Both the position numbers and the translations under genes were made by a program. DNA of 64,000 bases from Gammaproteobacteria bacterium UBA5109 (GTDB taxonomy: Bacteria; Pseudomonadota; Gammaproteobacteria; Pseudomonadales; Pseudohongiellaceae), in contig DHZH01000006.1 of NCBI GenBank assembly GCA_002414385.1, positions 186,001 to 250,000 on the forward strand. Reading direction: 5' to 3'. The notes under the pieces were generated by a model. The model saw only the letters and a list, made by a program, of their open reading frames with translations. It was not told where the DNA came from and searched no databases. This document shows positions 1 to 8,656 of the stretch, one piece after another (the first letter of the stretch is position 1; each line of letters opens with the position of its first letter).

Positions 1-2
1 TG

Positions 3-1862
3 GCTCGGCTGGTGGAGCTGATGGCGGACCTGGGTTTCCCTGATGCAGTGGTCGAGGCCACTGACAATGAATTTCAGAATGCCATCTGGGAAGTACGTAA
101 ATCCGGCCTGAATATCATGATGTCGATGAAAGGCGACGGTAAACCGGTTTCCTTTATTGAAGACTGTGCCGTGCGACTGGAAGACCTTGCCGAGTATACC
201 CGGCGCCTGACGGATATTTTTCATAAACATGGGACAACAGGTACTTTCTATGCGCATGCCTCTGTCGGCACCCTGCACGTCAGGCCGGTGCTGAACATGA
301 AACAGGAAGAAGGCGCCAGTAAAATGCGCGCCATTGCCGAAGAAACCATGGAGATGGTGCGTGAGTACAAAGGGTCTCATTCCGGGGAACACGGCGATGG
401 TATTTCCCGATCTGAATTTCATGAGCCAATGTTTGGCTCGCGTATGGTGAAGAATTTTGAGGAAGTAAAACAGTTTTTTGATCCGACCGGCCTGTTTAAT
501 CCCGGCAAGATTGTCAATCCTCACTGTATGGATGATCGCAGGATCATGCGTTTTCCGCCTGATTACCAGCCCATTCAGATCAGTGAAAGTTTTGACTGGC
601 AAAGCTGGGGCGGCTTTGATCGCGCGGTGGAGATGTGTAACAACAATGGAGCCTGTCGCAAAGCCAATGTCGGCACCATGTGTCCCTCATACCGGGTGAC
701 AAAGGAAGAACAGCATCTGACACGCGGGCGAGCCAATACCCTGCGACTGGCCCTGACCGGACAGCTTGGCGAAGGTGCTTACACTTCAGATGAGATGTAC
801 CAGACCATGGAACTGTGTGTCGGCTGCAAGGGCTGCAAACGCGAATGCCCGACCGGTATCGATATGGCAAAAATGAAAAGCGAGTTTCTGCATCATTATC
901 ATCAGAAGCATGGCATTTCCCTGCGGGATCGTCTCTTCGCCTATCTGCCGCGTCATACCGGAAAATTCAAGGCGCTGAGCTTTTTAATGAACCTGCGCGA
1001 TCAGGTTCCAGGCCTGGCAACACTGTCCGAGTGGGCACTGGGGATTAGTGCCAAACGTAAACTGCCGCGCTGGCAGGCAGGTAAATTTAACCCGCAGTCG
1101 CCAGCAGAAAAAACTGAGGGCAGCCCAGAGGTTGTGCTGCTGGTTGATACCTTTAACAGCTGCTTTGAGACTGAAAACGCCCAAGCTGCTTTTAATGTAC
1201 TAGAGGCGGCCGGTTACAAAGTCATTCTGCCGCAGGCCGGAGACAGTTCACGTTCACTGTGCTGTGGACGTACCTTTTTCAGTAACGGTCTGCTTGATGA
1301 AGCCCGCATTGAAGCGCAGCGCATGATTGATGCGCTACATCCATATGCAAAAAGGGGAATACCGATTGTCGGACTGGAACCGTCCTGCTTGCTGACCCTG
1401 CGCGATGAATACCTGGCTCTTCTGCCAGGGGAGGCGACACAAAAACTGGCTGATTCTGCCTTGCTGTTTGAAGAATTCCTGGCGCAGGAACTGGATGAAG
1501 GACGTCTTAAGCTAGCCCTGAAAGCACTGCCACACAAAAATGCCCTGCTGCATGGTCACTGTCATCAGAAAGCATTCTCGGTGATGTCACCAGTGACAAA
1601 AGTTCTTGGACTGATTCCTGAACTTGAAGTGGAAACCATCGACTCATCCTGCTGCGGCATGGCCGGTTCCTTCGGCTATGAAGCTGAACACTATGAGACC
1701 TCCCTGCAGATGGCCGAGCTGTCGCTGTTTCCGGCAATCAGGGCCGATGAGCAGGCTCTGCTGGTGGCGGACGGTACTTCCTGCCGGGCCCAGATTGAAC
1801 ACGGCACCAGTCGCAAGGCTTTGCATGTAGCCCGTGTACTGGAGATGGCGCTTGAAAATTAG
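3..1862 (+). CDS. FAD/Fe-S 2-hydroxyacid dehydrogenase, C-terminal part (5' end outside window)
   Basis: The reading frame is open from the first bases, so this is the C-terminal ~620 residues of a roughly 1,000-residue flavo-iron-sulfur protein of the YdiJ / D-lactate dehydrogenase type. In order, one sees the end of the FAD-linked oxidase C-terminal domain (HSGEHGDG, FDPTGLFNPGKIV), a ferredoxin-like region with CRKANVGTMCP and CVGCKGCKRECP cysteine clusters that can hold 4Fe-4S centres, and two CCG-type cysteine-rich modules (CCGRTFFSNG and SSCCGMAGSFG). The family oxidises D-2-hydroxyacids such as D-lactate or D-2-hydroxyglutarate and passes electrons toward quinones or cytochromes at the membrane. 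The convergent GntP permease and the aminotransferase beyond it fit hydroxyacid use. The exact substrate cannot be read from the sequence. An internal GTG at 12 is not the real start. Confidence 0.85.
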   Translation, partial: ARLVELMADLGFPDAVVEATDNEFQNAIWEVRKSGLNIMMSMKGDGKPVSFIEDCAVRLEDLAEYTRRLTDIFHKHGTTGTFYAHASVGTLHVRPVLNMKQEEGASKMRAIAEETMEMVREYKGSHSGEHGDGISRSEFHEPMFGSRMVKNFEEVKQFFDPTGLFNPGKIVNPHCMDDRRIMRFPPDYQPIQISESFDWQSWGGFDRAVEMCNNNGACRKANVGTMCPSYRVTKEEQHLTRGRANTLRLALTGQLGEGAYTSDEMYQTMELCVGCKGCKRECPTGIDMAKMKSEFLHHYHQKHGISLRDRLFAYLPRHTGKFKALSFLMNLRDQVPGLATLSEWALGISAKRKLPRWQAGKFNPQSPAEKTEGSPEVVLLVDTFNSCFETENAQAAFNVLEAAGYKVILPQAGDSSRSLCCGRTFFSNGLLDEARIEAQRMIDALHPYAKRGIPIVGLEPSCLLTLRDEYLALLPGEATQKLADSALLFEEFLAQELDEGRLKLALKALPHKNALLHGHCHQKAFSVMSPVTKVLGLIPELEVETIDSSCCGMAGSFGYEAEHYETSLQMAELSLFPAIRADEQALLVADGTSCRAQIEHGTSRKALHVARVLEMALEN

Positions 1863-1897
1863 GGACAGACCCCACTTTTTTAAATAGGGTCTGTCCC
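1862..1897. terminator. Perfect 11-bp palindrome between convergent genes, likely bidirectional terminator
   Basis: GGGACAGACCC (1862-1872) and GGGTCTGTCCC (1887-1897) form a perfect 11-bp stem around a 14-nt loop rich in T and A. The palindrome overlaps the stop codon of the upstream dehydrogenase and lies just before the end of the convergent GntP gene, so it can end transcripts from both sides. Its sequence style (short palindrome, AT-rich loop) resembles dispersed palindromes associated with REP-type elements. That link is an inference. Confidence 0.6.
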
Positions 1898-1905
1898 CGA
1901 TTTGA

Positions 1906-3279
1906 TCAGATCAGGCCGATAGTCCACATTACACAGACACTCAGGAAAGACACCAGGCCGCCAACCAGGGTTGCGCCACCGTAGCTGAAAATGGCATCGG
2001 GGACGCTCAGTCTGGACAGGGAAGTACAGACCCAGAAGTAGGAACTGTTCACGTATTTGATAATCACCGAACCACTGGCACCGGCCAGCATGGCTGCTTC
2101 CGGAGACAGATTCAGAATCCCCAGCATCGGCGCCACCAGCGAACCGGCAGTAATGACTCCTACGGTTGTAGAGCCGGTAATCATATTGCCGATAATACCA
2201 ATCACAAAGGGCAGCATGATGGCCGGCAAGCCATAATCGGCAAACAGGCTGGCAATAAAATCGACTGCGGGAGTCCCTCTGAGAATGGCACTGAGTGATC
2301 CACCCAGACCGGTCACCACCAGAATCATGGCTGAGGTTTTCAGGCCGTTTTCGACCCACTGGTCCTTGGCTTTCTGCCGGTCATCCTCGCTGGTGATATT
2401 GCGATAGGCCAGCCACACACCAATGGACAGTGCCACGACCGGCCAGCCCAGGTATAAAAAGATGGTGCGCAGTATATGGCCTTCCGGGAAAGCCAGGGTG
2501 ACAATACTTTGCGTGCCGATTAATACAATGGGAATCACAATCGGCGTATAGGAGCTCAGGGTACTGGGCAATTCCGTGGCGCTGTCATTGTCCAGATCTT
2601 CCACGGAAATGCCTTCAAATTCATCACTGGCCATGGTTTTGACGCGCGGCCCTGCAACATAAACACCCCAGGCCCAGCTGGCCAGCGAACCGAACAGGCA
2701 GGCGAGACTGCCGAACATAATGGTCTTGCCGATATCGGCCCCGACCAGTGCGGCCGCAGCCAGCGGACCCGGAGTCGGGGGCACAATGGCGTGGGTTAGC
2801 TGCAGGGCGCCGACCAGGCCGGTGGACATCGCGGCAATACTCATGCCCATGGTTTTGGCAGCTGAGTGCACCAGCGGATTCAGAATCACGTAGGCGACAT
2901 CGGAAAAAATTGCCACGCCGACAATAAAGCCGGTCAGGGTCAATGCCAGCGGCATGCGCTGAGAGCCGACCAGGTTCACCATGGAACGGGTAATCACCTG
3001 AATGGCGCCGGTATGCTTGAGCGCTTCGGCAATGATTGAGCCCAGCACGATAACCACACCGATCGAACCAAGCGTATTGCCAAAGCCGTTTTCAAAGGCG
3101 TCGATAAAATTGTTTTGCTGAACGCCCGGTAAAATACCGAAAAGCATAATTGGCACTAGCAAGGCAAAGAAGACATGCCATTTCCATTTGGCAATCAAAA
3201 ACAGTAAGAGAAAAATAACGGCAGCGAAGCCAAGTAATGAAATCGCGGCGCTGTCGATCACCGCATTGGATGCATCCAT
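1906..3279 (-). CDS. GntP family permease (gluconate/hydroxyacid:H+ symporter type)
   Basis: A 457-residue protein made almost wholly of hydrophobic segments, the usual length for the GntP family, which imports gluconate, glycerate and related hydroxyacids with protons. Family-like stretches include the N-terminal LLFLIAKWKWHVFFALL region, the NNFIDAFENGFGNTLGSIG segment, and the conserved-looking TGSTTVGVITAGSL loop near residue 370. The ATG at 3279 has an AAGGAT ribosome site on the minus strand. The gene converges with the hydroxyacid dehydrogenase and lies downstream of a class V aminotransferase on the same strand, separated by repeats, so co-transcription is uncertain. The context suggests an uptake role for a hydroxyacid such as glycerate. 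The substrate is inferred. Confidence 0.88.
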   Translation of the reverse strand: MDASNAVIDSAAISLLGFAAVIFLLLFLIAKWKWHVFFALLVPIMLFGILPGVQQNNFIDAFENGFGNTLGSIGVVIVLGSIIAEALKHTGAIQVITRSMVNLVGSQRMPLALTLTGFIVGVAIFSDVAYVILNPLVHSAAKTMGMSIAAMSTGLVGALQLTHAIVPPTPGPLAAAALVGADIGKTIMFGSLACLFGSLASWAWGVYVAGPRVKTMASDEFEGISVEDLDNDSATELPSTLSSYTPIVIPIVLIGTQSIVTLAFPEGHILRTIFLYLGWPVVALSIGVWLAYRNITSEDDRQKAKDQWVENGLKTSAMILVVTGLGGSLSAILRGTPAVDFIASLFADYGLPAIMLPFVIGIIGNMITGSTTVGVITAGSLVAPMLGILNLSPEAAMLAGASGSVIIKYVNSSYFWVCTSLSRLSVPDAIFSYGGATLVGGLVSFLSVCVMWTIGLI

Positions 3280-3310
3280 GGTGTATCCTTTTTGTTATTG
3301 TTTTTTAAAA

Positions 3311-3343
3311 GGTGTCAGAGTAAAACGTTTTTACTCGGACACC
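3311..3343. repeat. Palindromic hairpin, GGTGTC-N-GAGTAAAA family (copy 1)
   Basis: GGTGTC (3311-3316) pairs with GACACC (3338-3343), and after one mismatch GAGTAAAA (3318-3325) pairs with TTTTACTC (3329-3336), leaving a 3-nt loop. A second copy of the same palindrome occurs at 21083-21117. On the minus strand it lies between the aminotransferase and the GntP gene, where it could act as a terminator or attenuator. Confidence 0.65.
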
Positions 3344-3385
3344 CTATACCGTTAGTAGATCAATTTGAGGTAAACCTGATGTTGT

Positions 3386-3445
3386 TCGTGGCTGAAGCCA
3401 CTCCTACGAAAGCTATCCTGAACGCAGGAGGGACTGTAGTCCCGA
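3386..3445. repeat. Pair of inverted REP-like elements
   Basis: Two REP-like units sit head to head. The first (3386-3409) reads on the minus strand as a GTAGGAGTGGCTTCAGCCAC type, and the second (3423-3445) reads on the plus strand as GCAGGAGGGACTGTAGTCCC. Each contains its own short stem (GGCTGAAGCC and GGGACTGTAGTCCC). This matches the GTAGGAG-plus-stem layout of REP sequences known from Pseudomonas and related bacteria. They fill most of the gap between the aminotransferase and the GntP gene. Confidence 0.65.
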
Positions 3446-3504
3446 ATAAGCCCGAATAAAACAACACCATATTTCAGACTAAGCCACTATCCATACCTTT
3501 TCAT

Positions 3505-4680
3505 TTATTGTTTAGCCAAATAATCCAGGGCGGCGTTGATGCCCCCTGCTTTATAGGGGATGCCTGATAATTGCAGCCCCATTTCCACGCCACCCAGGGT
3601 GCCGGCAAGCATCAGCTCATTGAAATCCCCGATATGTCCGATACGGAATATTTTGCCTTTCATTTTGCCCAGCCCGGTGCCCAGTGACATATTGAATTTT
3701 TCCAGAATCAGGGTACGCAGGGCGTCGGCATCATGGCCTTCCGGCACGAGAACTGCCGTGGTGGAATTACAGAATTCTTCCGCATCCAGACAAAGGTTTT
3801 CCAGACCCCAGGCAGCAACGGCTTCCCGGGTTGCAGCCGCCAGCCGACGGTGTCTGGCAAAGACATTCTCCAGCCCTTCCAGTTCCAAGAGGGTCAGTGC
3901 TTCACGCAAGCCATAGAGCAGATTGGTACTGGGTGTGTAGGGGAAATAGCCTTTTTCGTTGAAACTCTGCATGGCATCCCAGCGCCAGTATGAATGACAG
4001 GATCTTGATTTTTCAGCCTGCTGCATGGCCTTGTCGCTTACAGCATTGAAACTCAGGCCGGGTGGCAACATCATGCCTTTCTGCGAAGCCGAGATGGTGA
4101 CATCCACTCTCCATTCATCATGAAAGAATTCAGTACAGGCAATGGAGGAAACCGCATCCACCAGCAACAATGCCGGATGATTTGCCGCGTCGATGGCCTG
4201 GCGAACTTTATCAATACGGCTGGTCACGCCAGTGGAGGTTTCTGTATGCACGGCCATGACGGCCTTGATCTCGTGCTTTGTGTCTTCTCGCAAGGCTTCT
4301 TCTATGCGCGCAGCATCAATGCCGTGACGCCAGTCGCCGGTCAGCCACAGGACATCCAGCCCCAGCTTGTCAGCGACTTCTTTCCAGAGGGTGGCAAAGT
4401 GGCCAGTCTCATAGGCGATGACCCTGTCTCCCGGCGACAGGCAGTTGAGCAGAGCGCATTCCCAGCCGCCGGTGCCTGATGTCGGGTAGATGAAAACCGG
4501 GCCTTCGGTATTGAATACCGGCTTGATACCATCCAGAACAGCATGTGTCAGTTCCGGAAACTCCGGACCGCGATGGTCGATTACCGCTTGGGCCATGGCT
4601 CGCAATACCCGTTCCGGAACATTGGAAGGTCCGGGAATCTGCAGGAAATGGGTACCTGGCTGGTAGGAAGTTTTACTCAT
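3505..4680 (-). CDS. Class V PLP aminotransferase (serine/alanine-glyoxylate aminotransferase type)
   Basis: A 391-residue fold-type I PLP enzyme of class V. The sequence shows the N-terminal IPGPSNVPERVL motif, a glycine-rich cofactor-binding region (YPTSGTGGWE, residues 65-74), the PLP-contacting aspartate in LLVDAVSS (Asp175), and the Schiff-base lysine in ISASQKGMM (Lys201). Members move the amino group of serine or alanine onto glyoxylate, or act on aspartate or purine-derived ureidoglycine. Neighbouring hydroxyacid genes favour a glyoxylate or hydroxypyruvate role. A second, divergent class V enzyme lies at 44.1-45.2 kb and the two are not near-identical copies. The start is the ATG at 4680 with a weak GAGAG ribosome site. 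Confidence 0.85.
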   Translation of the reverse strand: MSKTSYQPGTHFLQIPGPSNVPERVLRAMAQAVIDHRGPEFPELTHAVLDGIKPVFNTEGPVFIYPTSGTGGWECALLNCLSPGDRVIAYETGHFATLWKEVADKLGLDVLWLTGDWRHGIDAARIEEALREDTKHEIKAVMAVHTETSTGVTSRIDKVRQAIDAANHPALLLVDAVSSIACTEFFHDEWRVDVTISASQKGMMLPPGLSFNAVSDKAMQQAEKSRSCHSYWRWDAMQSFNEKGYFPYTPSTNLLYGLREALTLLELEGLENVFARHRRLAAATREAVAAWGLENLCLDAEEFCNSTTAVLVPEGHDADALRTLILEKFNMSLGTGLGKMKGKIFRIGHIGDFNELMLAGTLGGVEMGLQLSGIPYKAGGINAALDYLAKQ

Positions 4681-4992
4681 CTCTCGTCTTTCCCCAATAC
4701 AGTTTGAACGACTCTGCGTGAAACAGGGGCCAAAGATAGTACATTCTTGTTGTTAAACGAAGCCCTGAGTCTGATTCGGGACTAAGGCTACCGCGTTCTG
4801 CTATCGCCCCCAACCTACATCCTTGTAGCTAAAGCCACCCTTACGCTTAGAAGAATTATCGTAGGAGCGGCTTTAGCCGCGAACAATCCTGGATTCATCC
4901 CAGGCCCGGAAATATTGCGCCCTTATCCGGGGGCGTGCTAGCCTTTCGGGCTGTTTGAATGAGCAGTTCAAAGTCAGCATGCCCGGCAAATT
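4681..4992. other. Divergent intergenic region with REP-like hairpin
   Basis: This 312-bp gap separates divergent genes, so it should carry promoters for both. The only clear structure is a pair of inverted REP-like arms at 4828-4877. No open frame with a convincing start was found. Confidence 0.5.
4828..4877. repeat. Inverted REP-like pair, CGTAGGAGCGGCTTTAGC type
   Basis: Left arm GCTAAAGCCACCCTTACG (4828-4845) and right arm CGTAGGAGCGGCTTTAGC (4860-4877) form an imperfect 18-bp stem with three non-Watson-Crick positions. The right arm carries the GTAGGAGCGGCTTTAGCCGCGA form that is typical of REP elements in Pseudomonas-like bacteria. The arm divergence suggests an old insertion. Confidence 0.65.
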
Positions 4993-5964
4993 ATGAGTAA
5001 AGGTATGACCCAGTCAGCAAGAACACAGGGGCTTTCAGTTTCCATTTCACGCCGCAGCCTGCTCAAGGCAGTGCGTCGCAGTGTCCCGGGAATTGCCCTG
5101 GGTTCGCTTACCCTGCAGACAGCCTGTTCGGCTGATGCACCATTAACAGTCAATCCGCTGTCAGATTCACTGTCCCTGATCAGCGGTGCTGGCTCTAATG
5201 TCCTGGTTAAGCGTGCCCCTGGCGGAGAATTGCTGGTGGTGGATGGCGGGCTTGAAGCAAATGCCGAAGCCTTGCTCGACAGCATTGAGCAAAGCAGCGG
5301 TTCGGGCAATATCACCACCCTGATGAATACTCACTGGCATCGCGAACAGACCGGACTCAACCGTATTCTGGGTGAGACCGGTAGCAGAATTTTCGCCCAT
5401 GAAAATACCCGGCTCTGGCTGGGTGTGGAGATAGAACGACCCTGGGAAGATTTTACTTTTGCTCCCTTGCCCGAGTCAGCACGCCCCGGTGAAACCTTTT
5501 ATTTTTATGGCAACATGGACCACTTCGGGTCGACGGTCTGGTACGGTAATCTCGTGCAGGCACATACGGACGGTGATATGTATGTCTTTTTTCCGGAAGA
5601 AAATATTCTGCATGCTGGCGGTGTCATTGCCAATGACGCTTATCCGTTGATCGACTGGTGGACAGGTGGCTGGATCGGCGGCCTGGTCAACGGACTGGAA
5701 ACCCTGATAGGTCTGGCCAATGCCGATACTGTCATTGTCCCGGCCAACGGCCCGGTCATGACTTACGCTGAACTGCTGGCCATGCGTGAGATGTACAACA
5801 CCATATTCAGACGTGTCCGTGATCTGTTCATGAACGCTAACAGCCCCCAGGAAACCCTGGATGCAGCACCAACAGCAGAATTTGATGCCCGCTGGGGGGA
5901 CCCTGATGCTTTCGTATTACTGGCACACCAGAGCCTGATTCCGCATCTGGCTCCGGATGCCTGA
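4993..5964 (+). CDS. Exported metallo-beta-lactamase-fold protein with degenerate metal motif
   Basis: A 323-residue protein with an N-terminal twin-arginine-like signal (SRRSLLKAV, residues 19-27) followed by a lipobox-like LQTAC (Cys45), so it is probably exported and perhaps lipid-anchored. The body has the MBL-fold layout: LVVDGG, then TLMNTHWHREQTG, then QAHTDGD and LHAGGVI. The usual metal motif is HxHxDH; here it reads His114-x-His116-x-Glu118-Gln119, so the aspartate and third histidine are replaced. Relatives include zinc hydrolases annotated with quinoprotein or arylsulfatase-like systems. Altered metal binding or lost catalysis is inferred. It lies 89 bp before the DUF1592 gene on the same strand. 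Confidence 0.75.
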   Translation: MSKGMTQSARTQGLSVSISRRSLLKAVRRSVPGIALGSLTLQTACSADAPLTVNPLSDSLSLISGAGSNVLVKRAPGGELLVVDGGLEANAEALLDSIEQSSGSGNITTLMNTHWHREQTGLNRILGETGSRIFAHENTRLWLGVEIERPWEDFTFAPLPESARPGETFYFYGNMDHFGSTVWYGNLVQAHTDGDMYVFFPEENILHAGGVIANDAYPLIDWWTGGWIGGLVNGLETLIGLANADTVIVPANGPVMTYAELLAMREMYNTIFRRVRDLFMNANSPQETLDAAPTAEFDARWGDPDAFVLLAHQSLIPHLAPDA

Positions 5965-6053
5965 CAACACTGGAAATACTGAAAAATACAGGGTTTTCCT
6001 TTTATAATGAGCAGAAGAAAAAAGAATAAGAATAAAAAAACAAGAGCAGCTTT

Positions 6054-8528
6054 ATGAATTACAGAGCTAAATTCAGCTTTGGTGCACCGGCATTATTCGT
6101 GATGGCGGGTAGCATGTTTGCTGTCGACACTCAGGCGCAGGATATCGACGAATTTACCGCACTGGAGTCTCCCGGGCAGTGGGAATTTCTGAACGAATAC
6201 TGCACGGAGTGCCATAACACCATCGATTATTCCGGCGGTGTGGATTTTACCCTGATGAGTATTGACGGTGTGCCGGACAATGCCGATGTCTGGGAATCGG
6301 CGATTCGTAAACTGCGCAGCCGCATGATGCCACCGGCGGGGCAGCCAAAACCTGAAGCTGCCCGCAATGATGAATTTGTTGCCTGGCTGGAAAATTATCT
6401 GGATGAAGCTGCCGGGCAACGGGACAATGTTCATCCGATTACCATTCACCGCCTGAACCGTAAAGAGTACGCCAATTCAATCCGCGACCTGTTCGGCCTG
6501 CATATCGATCCGGCCAGTTTGCTGCCGGAAGATGATACCAGTGAAGGTTTCGACAATATCGCCGAAGCCTTGCAGGTATCGCCAGCCTTTATCGACCAGT
6601 ATGTTTCCGCCGCCAGACAGATTGTTGAACAGTCGGTTGGTGACAAAACTCCTTCACTGGCCAGCACGACCTATCGTACCGAGCTGCCTCTGGCCACCAG
6701 AGCAGAAGGCGGCGGTGTGCAGCAGGGACATATTGAAGGCCTGCCACTGGGAACCCGGGGCGGCATGCTGGTGGAGCACTGGTTTCCGGCCGATGGTGAA
6801 TATTCCATCTCAGTGGCTAACTTCGATGTCTCGTTGTGGAAGTACAACGTTGAATTTGAAAACACCATGATCTTCACCATTGACGGGGAGAAAATCCATG
6901 AAGTGACGCTTGGTGGCCCCGAAGACATGGCTGCGCTGGCCAGGGACCAGACCGGTCCGCAGCAGGAATTTGATGCACGCACCAAGGATATCCGTTTCAC
7001 CACCACTGCCGGTCCCCACAGCATCGGCATTACTTTCCTGCGCCGCAGTTTTGCTGAATCTGATGATCGTCTACAGCCACACTTGCCGGGAACCACGCAG
7101 GATCGCATTCTTTCGTTTTCTTCCTTTGAAGTCCGTGGCCCTTTCAACCCGACCGGCATCAGTGAAACCCCGAGTCGGGAGCGTATCTTCCGCTGTTACC
7201 CTACGGAAGTCTCGGAAGAGACTGCCTGTGCTGAAGAAATCATTAATTATTTTGCCTACCGTGCCTACCGGCGGCCACTGAGTGAAGACGATAAGCGACC
7301 CCTGTTTGAGTTTTATGATGCCGGCTATGCCAATGGTGGTTTTGAGGAAGGTATCCGGCTGGCGCTGACACGGATTCTTGCCAGTCCGAATTTTCTTTAT
7401 CGTGCCGAGCTGGCTCCACCGGATCTTGAAACCGGTAGCATCTACGAGATCAGCGACCTGGATCTGGCCTCCAGACTCTCATACTTCCTCTGGAGTAGTC
7501 TGCCGGATGAGGAATTACTGAATCTGGCTGTTGCAGGGGAACTTAGTGAGCCGTCTACTCTGGAAGCCCAGGTCAGTCGCATGCTGGCCGACCCAAAGTC
7601 CCACTCACTGGCCTCCAATTTTGCTTATCAGTGGCTGGAATTATCGGCACTGGAAGAGATCTCCCCTGATGAAAATATTTTCCCCTATGCATCCATTGCC
7701 GGTGATTTGCGTCCCGACTTTGTGCGTGAAATTGAACTCTTTGTCGATTCCATCTTCCGCGAAGACCAGAGTGTTCTGCGCCTGATGGATGCCGATTATT
7801 CCTATCTGAATGAAAGACTGGCGCTGCATTACGGCATCCGCACAGTAAGAGGCAATCGATTCAGGCGCGTGGAGCTTGAAGATTCTGTACGTCATGGCTT
7901 GCTTGGGAAAGGCGGTGTGTTGATGGCAACGGCCTATCCCAACCGAACCAGCCCGGTTCTGCGCGGTGCCTGGATTCTGGAAACCCTGATGGGTACACCA
8001 CCACCGGAACCACCACCGGATGTTGAAAACCTGGCTGAAAATGAGCTTGGTGAACAAGTTCAGACAGTCCGGGAGAGACTGGAGCAGCATCGACAAAACC
8101 CTGCCTGCTATGCCTGTCATGCAGTTATGGATCCGCTGGGTTTTGCCCTGGAGAATTTCGATGCGGTGGGCCACTGGCGTGAACGAGACCGTTTTACAAC
8201 TACCCTGGTGGACAGTTCCGGTATCCTGCCCAGTGGTGAAGAGATTAGTGGTCCAGACGAGTTACGTCAGGCCTTGCTGGAGCGTCCGGAAATGTTTGTG
8301 CAGTCTTTCACCGAGAAGCTGATAATCTATGCCCTGGGGCGTGGTCTGGAAGCAGAGGATATGCCCTTGGTGCGCTCCATCGTGGACGCTGCAAAAGCAG
8401 ACGATTATCGTTTTTCGTCCCTCTTGCTGAATATTGTCAACAGCGATGCATTTCGGTTGAACAGGGCACCGGAGCAGGTCAGTATGAATCAGGGTGAATC
8501 TGCCGCCAGTCAGACGGCTGGCCTGTAA
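6054..8528 (+). CDS. DUF1592/DUF1588-family exported protein with haem-like CxxCH motifs
   Basis: An 824-residue secreted protein with a signal peptide ending near AVDTQAQ (residue 29). It has the Planctomycete-type PSCyt1/PSD arrangement: an N-terminal CTECH motif (residues 50-54) that could bind c-type haem, the DUF1587 segment (HRLNRKEYANSIRDLFGL), a carbohydrate-binding-like middle, DUF1592 (RILASPNFLYRAE), DUF1588 with GVLMATAYPNRTSPVLRG and a second CYACH motif near residue 685, and the DUF1585 C-terminus. These proteins are almost always encoded next to a DUF1552 protein, as here. No biochemical function is established to my knowledge; periplasmic or surface redox chemistry or polymer degradation has been suggested on domain grounds only. 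Confidence 0.85.
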   Translation: MNYRAKFSFGAPALFVMAGSMFAVDTQAQDIDEFTALESPGQWEFLNEYCTECHNTIDYSGGVDFTLMSIDGVPDNADVWESAIRKLRSRMMPPAGQPKPEAARNDEFVAWLENYLDEAAGQRDNVHPITIHRLNRKEYANSIRDLFGLHIDPASLLPEDDTSEGFDNIAEALQVSPAFIDQYVSAARQIVEQSVGDKTPSLASTTYRTELPLATRAEGGGVQQGHIEGLPLGTRGGMLVEHWFPADGEYSISVANFDVSLWKYNVEFENTMIFTIDGEKIHEVTLGGPEDMAALARDQTGPQQEFDARTKDIRFTTTAGPHSIGITFLRRSFAESDDRLQPHLPGTTQDRILSFSSFEVRGPFNPTGISETPSRERIFRCYPTEVSEETACAEEIINYFAYRAYRRPLSEDDKRPLFEFYDAGYANGGFEEGIRLALTRILASPNFLYRAELAPPDLETGSIYEISDLDLASRLSYFLWSSLPDEELLNLAVAGELSEPSTLEAQVSRMLADPKSHSLASNFAYQWLELSALEEISPDENIFPYASIAGDLRPDFVREIELFVDSIFREDQSVLRLMDADYSYLNERLALHYGIRTVRGNRFRRVELEDSVRHGLLGKGGVLMATAYPNRTSPVLRGAWILETLMGTPPPEPPPDVENLAENELGEQVQTVRERLEQHRQNPACYACHAVMDPLGFALENFDAVGHWRERDRFTTTLVDSSGILPSGEEISGPDELRQALLERPEMFVQSFTEKLIIYALGRGLEAEDMPLVRSIVDAAKADDYRFSSLLLNIVNSDAFRLNRAPEQVSMNQGESAASQTAGL

Positions 8529-8656
8529 CAGGGTCCGCTTGGACAGTCGTCTATTTATAAACTGGAGTGAAAGGCTCAAGCTGTCGAAATCCTGTAAACT
8601 TGTTGATATAAAAGAATAAATAATTAAAACAAAGCATAGCCCAGAGGCCTTAGCTC

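Noticed and set aside
1880..2359. 159-codon minus-strand frame at the 3' end of gntP
   Set aside because: It overlaps the true GntP frame in another register and has a Trp/Arg/Cys-heavy translation without a fold.
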